NCBI GenBank assembly: GCA_028690445.1 | Contig: JAQVBE010000002.1 | Location: 186,001 to 250,000, forward strand | Source: Aliarcobacter sp. | GTDB lineage: Bacteria > Campylobacterota > Campylobacteria > Campylobacterales > Arcobacteraceae | DNA length: 64,000 nucleotides | Reading direction: 5' to 3' | In this document: positions 55,491 through 64,000 of the stretch, piece by piece | How the letters are laid out: each line of letters opens with the position of its first letter | Numbering within the stretch: the first letter of the stretch is position 1 | The notes under the pieces: model-generated | Databases searched by the model: none | Told to the model about the DNA's origin: nothing | The model's input: only the letters and a program-made list of their open reading frames with translations | Translations under genes and position numbers: made by a program

Positions 55491-56623
55491 CAATTATTGG
55501 AGCTGGAGCTAGCGCATTAATGTTAGCTTCAAATTTAGATAAAAAGAAATTTGAGAATATTTGTATTATTGATACAAATGCCAAAATTGGTTCAAAAATA
55601 AAAGTTTCAGGTGGAGCAAAGTGCAACATTACAAATGAACTTGTAACAGCTAGTAATTATTTAGGTGATAGAGAATTTGTAGCTGAATTATTAAAAAAAT
55701 TTTCTAAAAATGAGCTATTGGCTTTTTTAAGTAAAAATGGTGTATTTCCAAAAATAAATCCTAAAATAGTAAAAGGAACATACTTTTGTAACTCTAGTCA
55801 AGATGTTATTGATATGTTCACCAAACTAACAACTCATGTTAAAAAATATCTAAATACAACAGTTTTGGATATAGATTTTGATAAACATTTCAAAATAAAA
55901 ACAGATGTTAAAATAATAGAAGCAAAAAAAGTTATTGTTGCAAGTGGTGGTTTATCATATCCAGTTTTAGGTGCTTCTTCAATTGCTTTTGATATTGCAA
56001 AAAAGTTTGGACATACAATTACGAAACTAGAACCTGCACTTGTGGGTTTTACTGTTCAAAAAGAGCAGTTTTGGTTTAAAAATCTTTCAGGTATTTCAAT
56101 GCCTGTTAATACTTTTGTTGATGAAAAAAGTTTTGAAGGTTCACTCTTATTTGCCCATAAAGGATGTTCAGGACCTGTTATTTTGACAACTTCTTTATAT
56201 TGGAAAAAAGGAAAAATTGCAATTGATTTTTTACCAAAACAAAAAATAGAGACTTTTTTTCAAGGAAATAAAATAATATCTTCTGCCTTACCACTTCCAA
56301 AAAGATTTATTCAAGAGTTTTTGACTTCAGCTGAGCTTGAGGATAAAAATATTTCAAAATTAACAGATGAAGAAAAATCAAAATTAAAATTATTAAAATA
56401 TTATGAATTCCCTCCAGCTGGAAATTTTGGTTATACAAAAGCTGAAGTTACAAAAGGTGGAATAAGTACACAAGAGATAAATCATGATAGTTTTGAAAGT
56501 TTAAAACAAAAGAATTTGTATTTTTTAGGGGAATGTTTAGATATAACAGGAGAACTTGGAGGATTTAATTTTCAAATTACTTTTAGTGAAGCTATGGTTT
56601 GTGCAAGGCAAATGAATAAATAA
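55478..56623 (+). CDS. BaiN/HI0933-like FAD-dependent oxidoreductase lacking a normal start codon
   Basis: A flavoprotein of the HI0933/BaiN/RdsA type. The FAD fingerprint DIAIIGAGASALMLASNLD lies partly upstream of the first in-frame ATG (55520), so translation must begin earlier. An in-frame stop at 55472-55474 leaves only ATC at 55475 or 55478 (or ATT further on), with AAAAAGG at 55464-55470 suitably spaced. A GG-rich C-terminal signature (GGFNFQITFSEAMV) is intact. The start shown is provisional; a one-base frameshift from ATG 55471 is the alternative. It overlaps the kinase gene end. Confidence 0.78.
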   Translation: MYDIAIIGAGASALMLASNLDKKKFENICIIDTNAKIGSKIKVSGGAKCNITNELVTASNYLGDREFVAELLKKFSKNELLAFLSKNGVFPKINPKIVKGTYFCNSSQDVIDMFTKLTTHVKKYLNTTVLDIDFDKHFKIKTDVKIIEAKKVIVASGGLSYPVLGASSIAFDIAKKFGHTITKLEPALVGFTVQKEQFWFKNLSGISMPVNTFVDEKSFEGSLLFAHKGCSGPVILTTSLYWKKGKIAIDFLPKQKIETFFQGNKIISSALPLPKRFIQEFLTSAELEDKNISKLTDEEKSKLKLLKYYEFPPAGNFGYTKAEVTKGGISTQEINHDSFESLKQKNLYFLGECLDITGELGGFNFQITFSEAMVCARQMNK

Positions 56624-56702
56624 AAAAAGTTATTTTATGATTAATTTATCAATATTTAGATATCATCCTTCTTAATTCAAATTGTATTAAAAAAGGTTAT
56701 AA

Positions 56703-58106
56703 ATGTTTTTTGGTAATAAAAACTCCCAAGAAAAAGTTTCTGTTTTGTTAAACGAGATTGAAGATTTGAAGAATCAACTTCTTTTAAAAGAACAAGAAAA
56801 AGAAGAGATAAAAAATGACTTTTCTAAGCAACTAGAAAATATAACTACTTTAAATGAAAAAAAAGTTGAAGTTTACAAACAAATAGCCAGCCATTCTCAA
56901 GAAGAAGGTTTAGTTGTTTTTGATGATAAAAATCAACTGTTTTTCTCAAATAATCTAGCTCATTCAAATATAAAAGATTACTCAATTGTATTAAATGCAA
57001 TTTTAGAAAATCATAATCGTTTAATAATGGAAGATTGTGAAGCTAATGTTGCAATAAAAACTTATGAAAACTATAAAATTGTTTCATTAAAAAAGACCTC
57101 AATTCATGATAATAAAAATGGTGGATTATTAGATAAACATAATAAAAACATGACTAACTCTTTAAATAATACACAAAAAACATATTTATCTTTACTAGAT
57201 GAACTTCAAGAAATGTCAAAAGAATCAAAAGAAACGGCAACTGGTTCAACTCAAGGTTTAAATCTAATTAACGAAATAGTGTCAGATACAAATAACTTAC
57301 ATAAAGAAATTGAAGTAGAAAATGAAGTTGTAAATTCATTGGTTTCAAAAAGTAAAGATATTTCTCAAGTTATTAATATTATTCAAGCAATAGCATTTCA
57401 AACAAATATTCTTTCATTAAATGCAGCCGTTGAAGCAGCAACTGCCGGAGAAGCTGGGCGAGGATTTGCCGTGGTTGCAGCAGAAGTGCGAAACTTGGCA
57501 AATAGAAGTGCAGATGCTGCAAAACAAATCAAAGATGTTGTTAATTCAATTCAAAGTGAAACTGCAAAAATAAAAAATAGTTCAGAAACAGTTTCTTCTG
57601 TGGTAAATGAAACAAAATCAAGAATTGATATTTTAAGTAAATTAATGAATACTTTCCAAAAAAATTCAAATCGATCAGTTTATGAAGTTGAAAGTATTTC
57701 AAACAAAATCTTTATCAACTTAGCAAAGCTTGACCATGTTATTTATAAAAACAATCTATACCAATTAATTTTTGGTGGAGAACATAATTTTAATGCAGTT
57801 GACCATCATAATTGTAGACTTGGGAAATGGTATGACACCGGACTTGGAAAAGAACAATTTAGTTATGTTCCCTCATACAAAGGTTTAGAGAAATATCACC
57901 ATACTGTTCATCATGAAGCAAACTTATTAGCAAAAGAGTGCTCAGGAAATAGTGTTTCTTGTTCAAAACAATTAATCGAAGATAAAATTGAATTAATTGA
58001 GATAGGAAGTGAGCAAGTATTTATTTATCTTGATAAAATTTTGGAAGAAAAAAATGAAGTGCTTATGAAAGAGGCTGCAAACAAATTATTTGAACAAGGA
58101 AAATAA
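56703..58106 (+). CDS. Soluble methyl-accepting chemotaxis protein with CZB domain
   Basis: A 467-residue cytoplasmic chemoreceptor without membrane helices. A coiled coil (about 10-60) and a small sensory region precede the signalling hairpin with the core [16 protein letters not shown] (about 233-248) and [15 protein letters not shown]. The C-terminus is a zinc-binding CZB domain ([27 protein letters not shown]). CZB receptors sense zinc or hypochlorous acid in other bacteria. The following receiver gene begins one base after its stop. Confidence 0.93.
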   Translation: MFFGNKNSQEKVSVLLNEIEDLKNQLLLKEQEKEEIKNDFSKQLENITTLNEKKVEVYKQIASHSQEEGLVVFDDKNQLFFSNNLAHSNIKDYSIVLNAILENHNRLIMEDCEANVAIKTYENYKIVSLKKTSIHDNKNGGLLDKHNKNMTNSLNNTQKTYLSLLDELQEMSKESKETATGSTQGLNLINEIVSDTNNLHKEIEVENEVVNSLVSKSKDISQVINIIQAIAFQTNILSLNAAVEAATAGEAGRGFAVVAAEVRNLANRSADAAKQIKDVVNSIQSETAKIKNSSETVSSVVNETKSRIDILSKLMNTFQKNSNRSVYEVESISNKIFINLAKLDHVIYKNNLYQLIFGGEHNFNAVDHHNCRLGKWYDTGLGKEQFSYVPSYKGLEKYHHTVHHEANLLAKECSGNSVSCSKQLIEDKIELIEIGSEQVFIYLDKILEEKNEVLMKEAANKLFEQGK

Positions 58107-58107
58107 A

Positions 58108-58485
58108 GTGAATAATGACAAATATTCTATTGCAATTATAGATGATGAAACAGAAATTTTAAATGTTTTAAGTAGATTTTTAACAAGAAATCCAGATTTC
58201 TCAGTTTCAACATATTCTAATCCAATTAGCGCATTAAGTTCTCTTGGAAATTCAAAAGTTGATTTAGTTCTTTTAGATATTATGATGCCACAAATGAATG
58301 GTTTGGAAGTTTTAGAAAAATTAAAAGCTAATAATTCTGAACAAAAAGTAATCATGATGACAGCATATTCAACTTTAGATAAGGTTTTAAAATCTCATAA
58401 AGAGGGTGCAACAAATTATGTTATGAAACCTTTTGATTCTTTAACAGCATTAGAAAAGAAAATAATAGAAGTTTTAAAGTCATAA
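58108..58485 (+). CDS. Single-domain response regulator (CheY-like)
   Basis: A 125-residue receiver from GTG 58108, eight bases after AAGGA; an in-frame TTG at 58090 lies inside the chemoreceptor gene. It has acidic IDDE near 11-14, phospho-acceptor D57 (LVLLDIMMPQMNG) and the lysine in VMKPFDS. No output domain. It lies between a chemoreceptor and two PAS histidine kinases, so it may be their common phospho-acceptor. Confidence 0.9.
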   Translation: MNNDKYSIAIIDDETEILNVLSRFLTRNPDFSVSTYSNPISALSSLGNSKVDLVLLDIMMPQMNGLEVLEKLKANNSEQKVIMMTAYSTLDKVLKSHKEGATNYVMKPFDSLTALEKKIIEVLKS

Positions 58486-58489
58486 ATTT

Positions 58490-60508
58490 ATGAGTGATAA
58501 AAACCTAAGTATTAGGTATTTTCTTTATTTCCTAATTTCTCTTTTTATTTTGATATTTATAATAAATATTTTTAAAGAAGATGAAATTCGATACTCTTTG
58601 GAAAACTATAAAAAAATTGTTCACAAAGAGTATTTAAAATATTCTAATGAATATAAAAATAACTCTGAACTTATATATTTTAATGAGTTTGTAAAAAATA
58701 AACAACTTGTTAAAACTTTCAAAAATATTAATCATATGAATTTTTTAGATGCTAAAAAAGAAATTTACAATCATTTAAAAGATAGTTATCTTTTTTATAA
58801 AACTTTAGATGTAAATGATATAAGTTTTTATTCATCTTCAAATAATCTTTTATTAAGTATGCAAGAGAATAGTAAAAATGATAGCTCAGAAATTGTAGCA
58901 GAGGTTATTTTACATAAAAAAGAGTTAAGTAGTTTTAAAATAGTTGATGATAATTATTATTTATTATTTTTAAAACCTATCTTTGATGAAAATTTAAATT
59001 TTTTAGGTGTAATAAATATAGAGTTTGATTTTAAGACTTTGATTAAAAAATTAAAATATAACAATGATTTTTCCTTTTCAATAATAGCTTCAAATCAAAT
59101 CAAACTAAATGAAAATTTTTATATTAATTTGACAGAGCCTCAAAAAAGTTTAGTAATTGATAATATTAGTAAATCTAAAGAATTTTCTTTAATTATTAAA
59201 AGTCATTCTATTAATTCTCCTAGTATTTTTATTCCAATACTAAAATCTCTTGGAAATGAAAATAGCTTATATTTGGTAGCTTATTATTTAAATAAAGATT
59301 CTGATATTGCAAAGATTGATAAATATTTTAATGTTTTATTTGTTCTTATTATACTTTTTATATTTATAATATTTTATTTTTCTTTTAAAGTAAGATATTT
59401 TAAAATACAAAAAATGAGCATAGAAAAAGAGTATCAAGAGTTACATACTCAAATTGATGATAATGTAATCAAGGTTGAGACAGATTTAAATGGAATCATA
59501 ACTTATGCCTCAAAACAATTTTGTAAAATCTCTGGTTATTCTCACAAAGAGTTATTAGGTAGAAACGTAAATCTTTTAAAACATTCTAATATTTCAAGTG
59601 TATTTTTTGAAAAACTTTGGAGTGAATTAAGAACAAATAAGATTTGGGAAGGTGAGATTAAAAACCAAGATAGATATGGAAATTCTTACTGGATAAAAGG
59701 TGTTATTTTCCCTAAATATGATTTTGATAATAAAATTATAGGTTACACTTCAATTCGATCAAACATAACTGATACAAAACAGTTGGAAAAAATAAATAAG
59801 CTTTTAAAAGAAGATTTATCAAATAAATTAAATGAAATAAGAATGAAAGATAAAACATTAGTTGATAGTACAAAAGTTCAATTAATGCCAAAAATTTTGG
59901 ATTCTTTGGGACATCAGTGGAAACAGCCTATTTTGAATATATCTTCAATGATTTACAATTTAAAAATGATTATAAAAAATGAAGAAAATAGTAAAGATAA
60001 ATTAGAGTTAATTCAACAAACAGAGTTTGAATTAAAAAACTTATCAGAAGTATTAAACGAAATAAAATATCTTTTCCAACAAAATCAAAAGAAAAAATCA
60101 AAACTAACAGATGTTATAAAAGAATCAATTTTAGCTACACAAGAAGAACTGCAAGCAAATAATATAAAAATAAAATATGATTTAGAAAGTGAAATTTCTA
60201 CAATTATTCCATTTAATGAGCTAAAAAATATCATATTTAATATGATTAAAAATTGTATAGAACAAAAAAAGTTAAATAATCAAGATGAAGTTTCTATGAT
60301 AATTAATGTCATAAAAGAAGATGGTTTATTGATAAAAATTGAAGATAATATCAAAGGTGAAAATAAAAAAATAGATGAAAATCGATACTCAAATAGTTAT
60401 TTATATTTAGTAAAACTTTTTGTTGAAAAAAACAAAGGTCTTTTTTGGTTTGAAAGTACAAATTATGATACGACTTATTATATAAAATTAAAAAATGAGA
60501 ATATCTAA
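58490..60508 (+). CDS. PAS histidine-kinase-like protein with a reduced ATPase domain
   Basis: A 672-residue membrane protein with helices near 9-27 and 278-300 around a periplasmic sensor. A PAS domain (about 320-430; SGYSHKELLGR, SYWIKG) follows, then the Campylobacterota-type H-box GHQWKQP with H475. The C-terminal ATPase region has a recognisable N-box (IIFNMIKNCIEQ) but no clear DxGxG or GxGxG boxes; IEDNIKG is followed directly by a short tail. Kinase activity is therefore doubtful; it may act as a phosphatase or need its neighbour. It overlaps the next kinase gene by 14 bases. Confidence 0.85.
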   Translation: MSDKNLSIRYFLYFLISLFILIFIINIFKEDEIRYSLENYKKIVHKEYLKYSNEYKNNSELIYFNEFVKNKQLVKTFKNINHMNFLDAKKEIYNHLKDSYLFYKTLDVNDISFYSSSNNLLLSMQENSKNDSSEIVAEVILHKKELSSFKIVDDNYYLLFLKPIFDENLNFLGVINIEFDFKTLIKKLKYNNDFSFSIIASNQIKLNENFYINLTEPQKSLVIDNISKSKEFSLIIKSHSINSPSIFIPILKSLGNENSLYLVAYYLNKDSDIAKIDKYFNVLFVLIILFIFIIFYFSFKVRYFKIQKMSIEKEYQELHTQIDDNVIKVETDLNGIITYASKQFCKISGYSHKELLGRNVNLLKHSNISSVFFEKLWSELRTNKIWEGEIKNQDRYGNSYWIKGVIFPKYDFDNKIIGYTSIRSNITDTKQLEKINKLLKEDLSNKLNEIRMKDKTLVDSTKVQLMPKILDSLGHQWKQPILNISSMIYNLKMIIKNEENSKDKLELIQQTEFELKNLSEVLNEIKYLFQQNQKKKSKLTDVIKESILATQEELQANNIKIKYDLESEISTIIPFNELKNIIFNMIKNCIEQKKLNNQDEVSMIINVIKEDGLLIKIEDNIKGENKKIDENRYSNSYLYLVKLFVEKNKGLFWFESTNYDTTYYIKLKNENI

Positions 60509-62966
60509 AATGAGAGTTTCTTTTTATATTAAACTTTTCCTTGCTTTTATAGTATTTGCAATTTTATTATTAGGTTTTTCATCTTTTGCTTTTAATAATT
60601 TTTATGAATTTCATAATCAAAAAAAAGATAAAGAAAATATAGTAAATATCTTAAATTATCAAGAAAATAGTTTTAAAAGTTATGTAAGATTTTTTGATGA
60701 AAAGCTTTTTTTACTAAATCAAAAGAATTTTTTGCAGATAGAAGATAAAGAAAAATCACTAGAATTATTTAAAAAAATACTGTTTAATAATGAAAATATT
60801 TTGGAATTTAAAGTTATCTCTTTGGATGCGCAAGAGATTATAAAAGTTACAAAGGATTTAGGAAATATAAAAATTGTTCCAGAAGAAAAACTTCAAAATA
60901 TTTATTCAAATTCTTATTATAAAAATATAAGAACATTAAAAGAAGAAGAAATTTGGCATGATAATTCAAATTTAGAAAAACCAACAATAATTAATTTTAT
61001 TTTGAGAGAAAAAAATTATTTTTTAATTTTGAAGGTTGATTTTAGTAGTTTTTTTACTGATATTTATAAAAACTTTGATAAAAAAACTTTGGTGATTTCT
61101 GATAATAATATTGTTGTGAATAGTGACGATAAAAATTTTGATAGTTTTAAAAAAGATGACATTTCTTTAACAAATCAATTTATCTCAAAAAAGATTTATT
61201 TAAATGAGAATAAATATTTTATTTTTATTACAAATATTGAAGAAGAAGTAAATAATAATTATTTGCAAGAATATTATAAATCAATAATTATTATAGGTTT
61301 GGGTTTATCAATTATTTTATCACTACTTTTTTCCAAACCAATAGCAAAATTAAATAAGATAATTGAAGATGAAAATAAAGACTTAGATTTAAGTATTAAA
61401 AAGAATTTTATAGAATTAAACGAAAATCAAAAAGTTATAGATAAACATATTATGTTTATTCGAATGAGTAAAAATAATATTATTTTAGAAGCAAGTTCTG
61501 CATTTTGTTATTTTCTAGGCTTTTCAAAGGGCGAATTAATCGGGCATGATTACAAAATGTTGATTCATAAAGATACAAAAAAGATGGAGTATATAAAACT
61601 TTGGAAATTTGTAAAAAAAGGAAAATCTTATGTCGGTGAAATAAAAGGAATCAAAAAAGATGGAGAATCTTTTTGGGTTGATTTATTTGTTGAACCAAAT
61701 TTTGATAATTTAAAACAAATAGTTGGATATACAATAATCACTTATGATACAACATATAAAAAGAAAATTGAAGAATTATATAAAAATATGAATAATCAAG
61801 TTGAGCAATATAATGCGATTTTTGAAAATGTAAATAGTGGAATTGCACTAATTGATTTAGAAGGAAATTTTAAAAAAATAAATAGCACTTTTAGTAAGTT
61901 TTTAAAATATAATAATGAAGAATTATTAGGAATGAAATGTATTGATATTGTTCCTGAAAACTCAAAAAAACTTTTATCAAAAATACTTAAAGAAGCTAGA
62001 GAAATAGAGACTATATCTAATATCGAAAAGATTTTTGTAAAAAAATATGGAACACTAATTCATTTAGAATTATCATTGAGTCTTTTATCAGATAAAAAAC
62101 ATTTTGTATTTGTGGTTAACTCTTTAGAAGACAAAAGAAAATTACAAGAATTAAATCAAAATCTTGAATTAAGAATAAATCAAGAAGTTGAAAAAAGTAT
62201 TCAAAAAGATAAAATTCATCAACAAGAGCAAATAAAAAATGCAAAATTAACTTCAATTGGTTCATTAGCTGCTGGAATTGCCCATGAAATAAATACTCCA
62301 CTTACATATATAAAAGGTAATTTAGAGTTAATGGGGTACGATATTTTGGATTTACCACAAAGTGAAATTCAAGAAAGAATGAAACACGATAGTGAAAAAA
62401 TTAAAGAAGGAATCAATAGAATTGCAAATATTGTTGAATCAATGAGAGAAATGTCTCAAAGTAGTAAAGAAATAAAAGAAGAAACAAATATTTATGCAAC
62501 TTTAATAACTTCTTTAACTATGGCATATAATCGTTCTCGTCAAGTTTCTAAGATATATTTAAATGGTAAATTATTTGATATGGATTCAATAAATAAAAAT
62601 GAATATATATATCTTTGTAAAGTTCAAAAACAGCGAATGGAACAAGTTTGGATTATTGTTATAAATAATGCTTTAGATGAATTAATAAAGATAGATAATT
62701 ATGAAGATAGAATTTTAAATATAAATATTTTTGAAGATAATAATGAAATTATAATAAAATTTAAAGATACTGCAGGTGGAATTAATAAAGAGATTATCTC
62801 TGATATATTTGAACCTTTTATTTCATCAAAATTACATAGTGGAATGGGTGTTGGATTAAATATTGCTAAAAAAATAGTTGATGAACAAGATGGTAAAATC
62901 AGAGCATATAATGAAGATTCAGGTGCTGTCTTTGAAATTAGATTACAAAAGTGTGAAGAAGAATAA
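60495..62966 (+). CDS. Sensor histidine kinase with periplasmic sensor and two PAS domains
   Basis: An 823-residue kinase. Membrane helices near 11-32 and 256-277 flank a Cache-like periplasmic domain. Two PAS domains follow (about 315-425 with CYFLGFSKGELIG, and about 430-545 with KYNNEELLG), then a coiled coil and HisKA with AAGIAHEINTPLTY (H597). The ATPase domain is complete: NNALDEL, DTAGGI and GMGVGLNIAKKI. ATG 60495 overlaps the upstream kinase-like gene; a second ATG at 60510 is possible. The pair may form a mixed complex with the receiver at 58108. Confidence 0.92.
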   Translation: MRISKMRVSFYIKLFLAFIVFAILLLGFSSFAFNNFYEFHNQKKDKENIVNILNYQENSFKSYVRFFDEKLFLLNQKNFLQIEDKEKSLELFKKILFNNENILEFKVISLDAQEIIKVTKDLGNIKIVPEEKLQNIYSNSYYKNIRTLKEEEIWHDNSNLEKPTIINFILREKNYFLILKVDFSSFFTDIYKNFDKKTLVISDNNIVVNSDDKNFDSFKKDDISLTNQFISKKIYLNENKYFIFITNIEEEVNNNYLQEYYKSIIIIGLGLSIILSLLFSKPIAKLNKIIEDENKDLDLSIKKNFIELNENQKVIDKHIMFIRMSKNNIILEASSAFCYFLGFSKGELIGHDYKMLIHKDTKKMEYIKLWKFVKKGKSYVGEIKGIKKDGESFWVDLFVEPNFDNLKQIVGYTIITYDTTYKKKIEELYKNMNNQVEQYNAIFENVNSGIALIDLEGNFKKINSTFSKFLKYNNEELLGMKCIDIVPENSKKLLSKILKEAREIETISNIEKIFVKKYGTLIHLELSLSLLSDKKHFVFVVNSLEDKRKLQELNQNLELRINQEVEKSIQKDKIHQQEQIKNAKLTSIGSLAAGIAHEINTPLTYIKGNLELMGYDILDLPQSEIQERMKHDSEKIKEGINRIANIVESMREMSQSSKEIKEETNIYATLITSLTMAYNRSRQVSKIYLNGKLFDMDSINKNEYIYLCKVQKQRMEQVWIIVINNALDELIKIDNYEDRILNINIFEDNNEIIIKFKDTAGGINKEIISDIFEPFISSKLHSGMGVGLNIAKKIVDEQDGKIRAYNEDSGAVFEIRLQKCEEE

Positions 62967-63012
62967 AAGGTTATTTAAATACAATAATGAAAAATTTTAT
63001 AAAAGAAGATAG

Positions 63013-63837
63013 ATGAGAATAGGCTTTATTGGCGATATTGTAGGTCGTCCTGGAAGAAAAATAATAAAAGAAAATTTAATAAAAATTAAAAAAGAGTTTG
63101 AAATTGATTTTGTAATTGCAAATGGTGAAAATGCAAGTCATGGTTTTGGTTTAACAATTGAGGGTGCAAAAGAGCTTTTAAAAAGTGGGATTGATTTAAT
63201 AACAGGTGGAAATCATAGTTTTGATAAGAAAAAAGACATGATGGTTTTGCTAGAAACTTCAAATGTTTTAAGACCTGATAATTATCCGGAAGGACTTGTT
63301 GGAAGTGGAGTTAAAATTTGTGATGTACAAACTCAAAATGGAATTGAAAAACTAGCAGTTATAAATCTAATGGGACAATATGGAATGCCAACGGTTGAGA
63401 ATCCTTTTAATTGGGCAAAAAAATTAGTAACAAATTTACAGGAACAAAATATTAAAAATATTTTTTTAGATTTTCATGCAGAAGTTACAAGTGAAAAAAG
63501 AATAATGTTAATGATGTTCAAAAATCAAATAAGTGCAATTTGTGGAACACATACCCATGTAGGAACAGATGATTTACAAATCTTTGAAAATACTGCATAT
63601 TTAACAGATATTGGCTTAACTGGTTGTAGAGATAATGTTATAGGAATGGATAGTAAAATTCCAATTCAAAAAGTAACAACTGGAATTGGTGGACATTTTG
63701 AAGTTCCAAACTCTTGTAAATCTATTTTACAAATGTTAGTTGTGGATATAGATGATGGAAAAGCATCTAGTGCATTTAAAATAAAAAAATATTGTAATAA
63801 TTCTAAATTATTTATAACAGAAGCTTTTATTGATTGA
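63013..63837 (+). CDS. YmdB-family metallophosphoesterase
   Basis: A 274-residue enzyme of the TIGR00282/YmdB family. Binuclear metal-site residues lie in GDIVGRPG (Asp near 8), NGENASHG (Asn/Glu), GGNHSFD, DFHAEVTSEK and GTHTHVGTDD. YmdB proteins hydrolyse 2',3'-cyclic nucleotides and affect RNA decay and biofilm switching in Bacillus. Single ATG 63013 with AAAAGAAG upstream. It lies after the signalling cluster and before a ParA-like gene. Confidence 0.92.
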   Translation: MRIGFIGDIVGRPGRKIIKENLIKIKKEFEIDFVIANGENASHGFGLTIEGAKELLKSGIDLITGGNHSFDKKKDMMVLLETSNVLRPDNYPEGLVGSGVKICDVQTQNGIEKLAVINLMGQYGMPTVENPFNWAKKLVTNLQEQNIKNIFLDFHAEVTSEKRIMLMMFKNQISAICGTHTHVGTDDLQIFENTAYLTDIGLTGCRDNVIGMDSKIPIQKVTTGIGGHFEVPNSCKSILQMLVVDIDDGKASSAFKIKKYCNNSKLFITEAFID

Positions 63838-63921
63838 GATTTAAACTATACGGAATTAATAAAAATTAGGATAAAATAAACAACTATATGGCTATGAAAC
63901 AAAAATCCAAAGGCTTAATTA

Positions 63922-64000
63922 ATGATTATAATTCCACAAACTAAAGGTGGTGTAGGTAAATCTACTGTTGCTATGCAGGTTATTGCTCCTTATTTATACA
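63922..64000 (+). CDS. ParA-family ATPase, N-terminus only (runs off the window)
   Basis: The frame from ATG 63922 begins MIIIPQTKGGVGKST, the deviant Walker A motif of ParA/MinD ATPases, and continues open to the window end. AAAGG at 63909-63913 supplies the SD. Chromosome- or plasmid-segregation and cell-positioning roles are all possible; the visible 26 residues do not decide between them. Confidence 0.8.
   Translation, partial: MIIIPQTKGGVGKSTVAMQVIAPYLY

Noticed and set aside
63911..63922. AGGCTTAATTAA before the ParA-like gene, identical to the tip of the insertion-sequence ends
   Set aside because: Only 12 AT-rich bases match and the rest of the repeat (GGGGTCT) is absent, so it is probably chance and contains the gene's start region.
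1..64000. Search for tRNA, rRNA and CRISPR arrays
   Set aside because: No cloverleaf-like sequences with a GTTC-type arm, no rRNA segments and no regularly spaced repeats were recognised by eye; a tRNAscan or CRISPR finder run would be decisive.

Overview
The window is very AT-rich DNA with densely packed, often overlapping genes. Gene content points to a Campylobacterota bacterium close to Arcobacter/Aliarcobacter. Evidence for this is the leuS-lptE-like-folC order, histidine kinases with an 'HQWKQP' H-box, a CZB-domain chemoreceptor, DUF6394 and DUF445 proteins, and frequent TTG/GTG starts behind good Shine-Dalgarno (SD) sequences. The assignment is inferred from families and synteny; no database search was possible. 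No rRNA, tRNA or CRISPR array was recognised.

Layout. 1-8.7 kb is mostly housekeeping: a CDS tail, a DUF6394 membrane protein, leuS, an LptE-like lipoprotein, folC, an unusual primase-like/helicase fusion, and a Kef-type antiporter. 8.7-14.7 kb holds exbB-exbD-tonB (minus) divergent from a TolC/MacA/MacB-type efflux operon (plus), with a Fur-box-like palindrome between them. 14.7-17.8 kb holds a small zinc-ribbon gene with its SD inside a hairpin, a hemerythrin/PAS protein, fumC and a small acidic protein. 17.8-29.3 kb is an iron-acquisition region. A minus-strand operon (ABC permease, ATPase, NnrS, periplasmic binding protein, TonB-dependent receptor) faces a tiny hemP gene and a second receptor operon (siderophore receptor, PiuC-like dioxygenase, FMN alpha-hydroxy-acid oxidase, PepSY protein), with Fur-like sites between.

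29.4-31.9 kb carries an OlsF-like ornithine-lipid synthase fusion and a DUF445 protein. 32.0-36.9 kb is a restriction-modification island: a Dam/DpnM-type methylase, a DGQHR (DndB-like) protein, an unknown 280-aa protein and a DpnII-type endonuclease in one tight operon. A small HTH protein, an unknown protein and a second methylase follow. 36.9-42.6 kb has a coiled-coil protein, mfd, a glycosyltransferase, a histidine phosphatase and a truncated chorismate mutase. 42.6-49.8 kb is a heavy-metal RND efflux operon bracketed by remnants of one IS256-variant (zinc-binding) insertion sequence. 49.9-64 kb is dominated by signalling: an EEP-family hydrolase, a Cache/PAS/GGDEF protein, an Spy-like protein with a two-component pair, a BaiN-like flavoprotein lacking a normal start codon, a CZB chemoreceptor, a lone receiver and two PAS histidine kinases. 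A YmdB-type phosphoesterase and the start of a ParA-like ATPase close the window.

Two systems look most worth following. The first is the restriction operon, where a DGQHR protein and an uncharacterised protein are translationally meshed between the GATC-type methylase and nuclease. The second is the metal-efflux cassette enclosed by outward-facing ends of a decayed insertion sequence. The degenerate primase-helicase fusion next to folC and the iron-region gene combinations are further leads.
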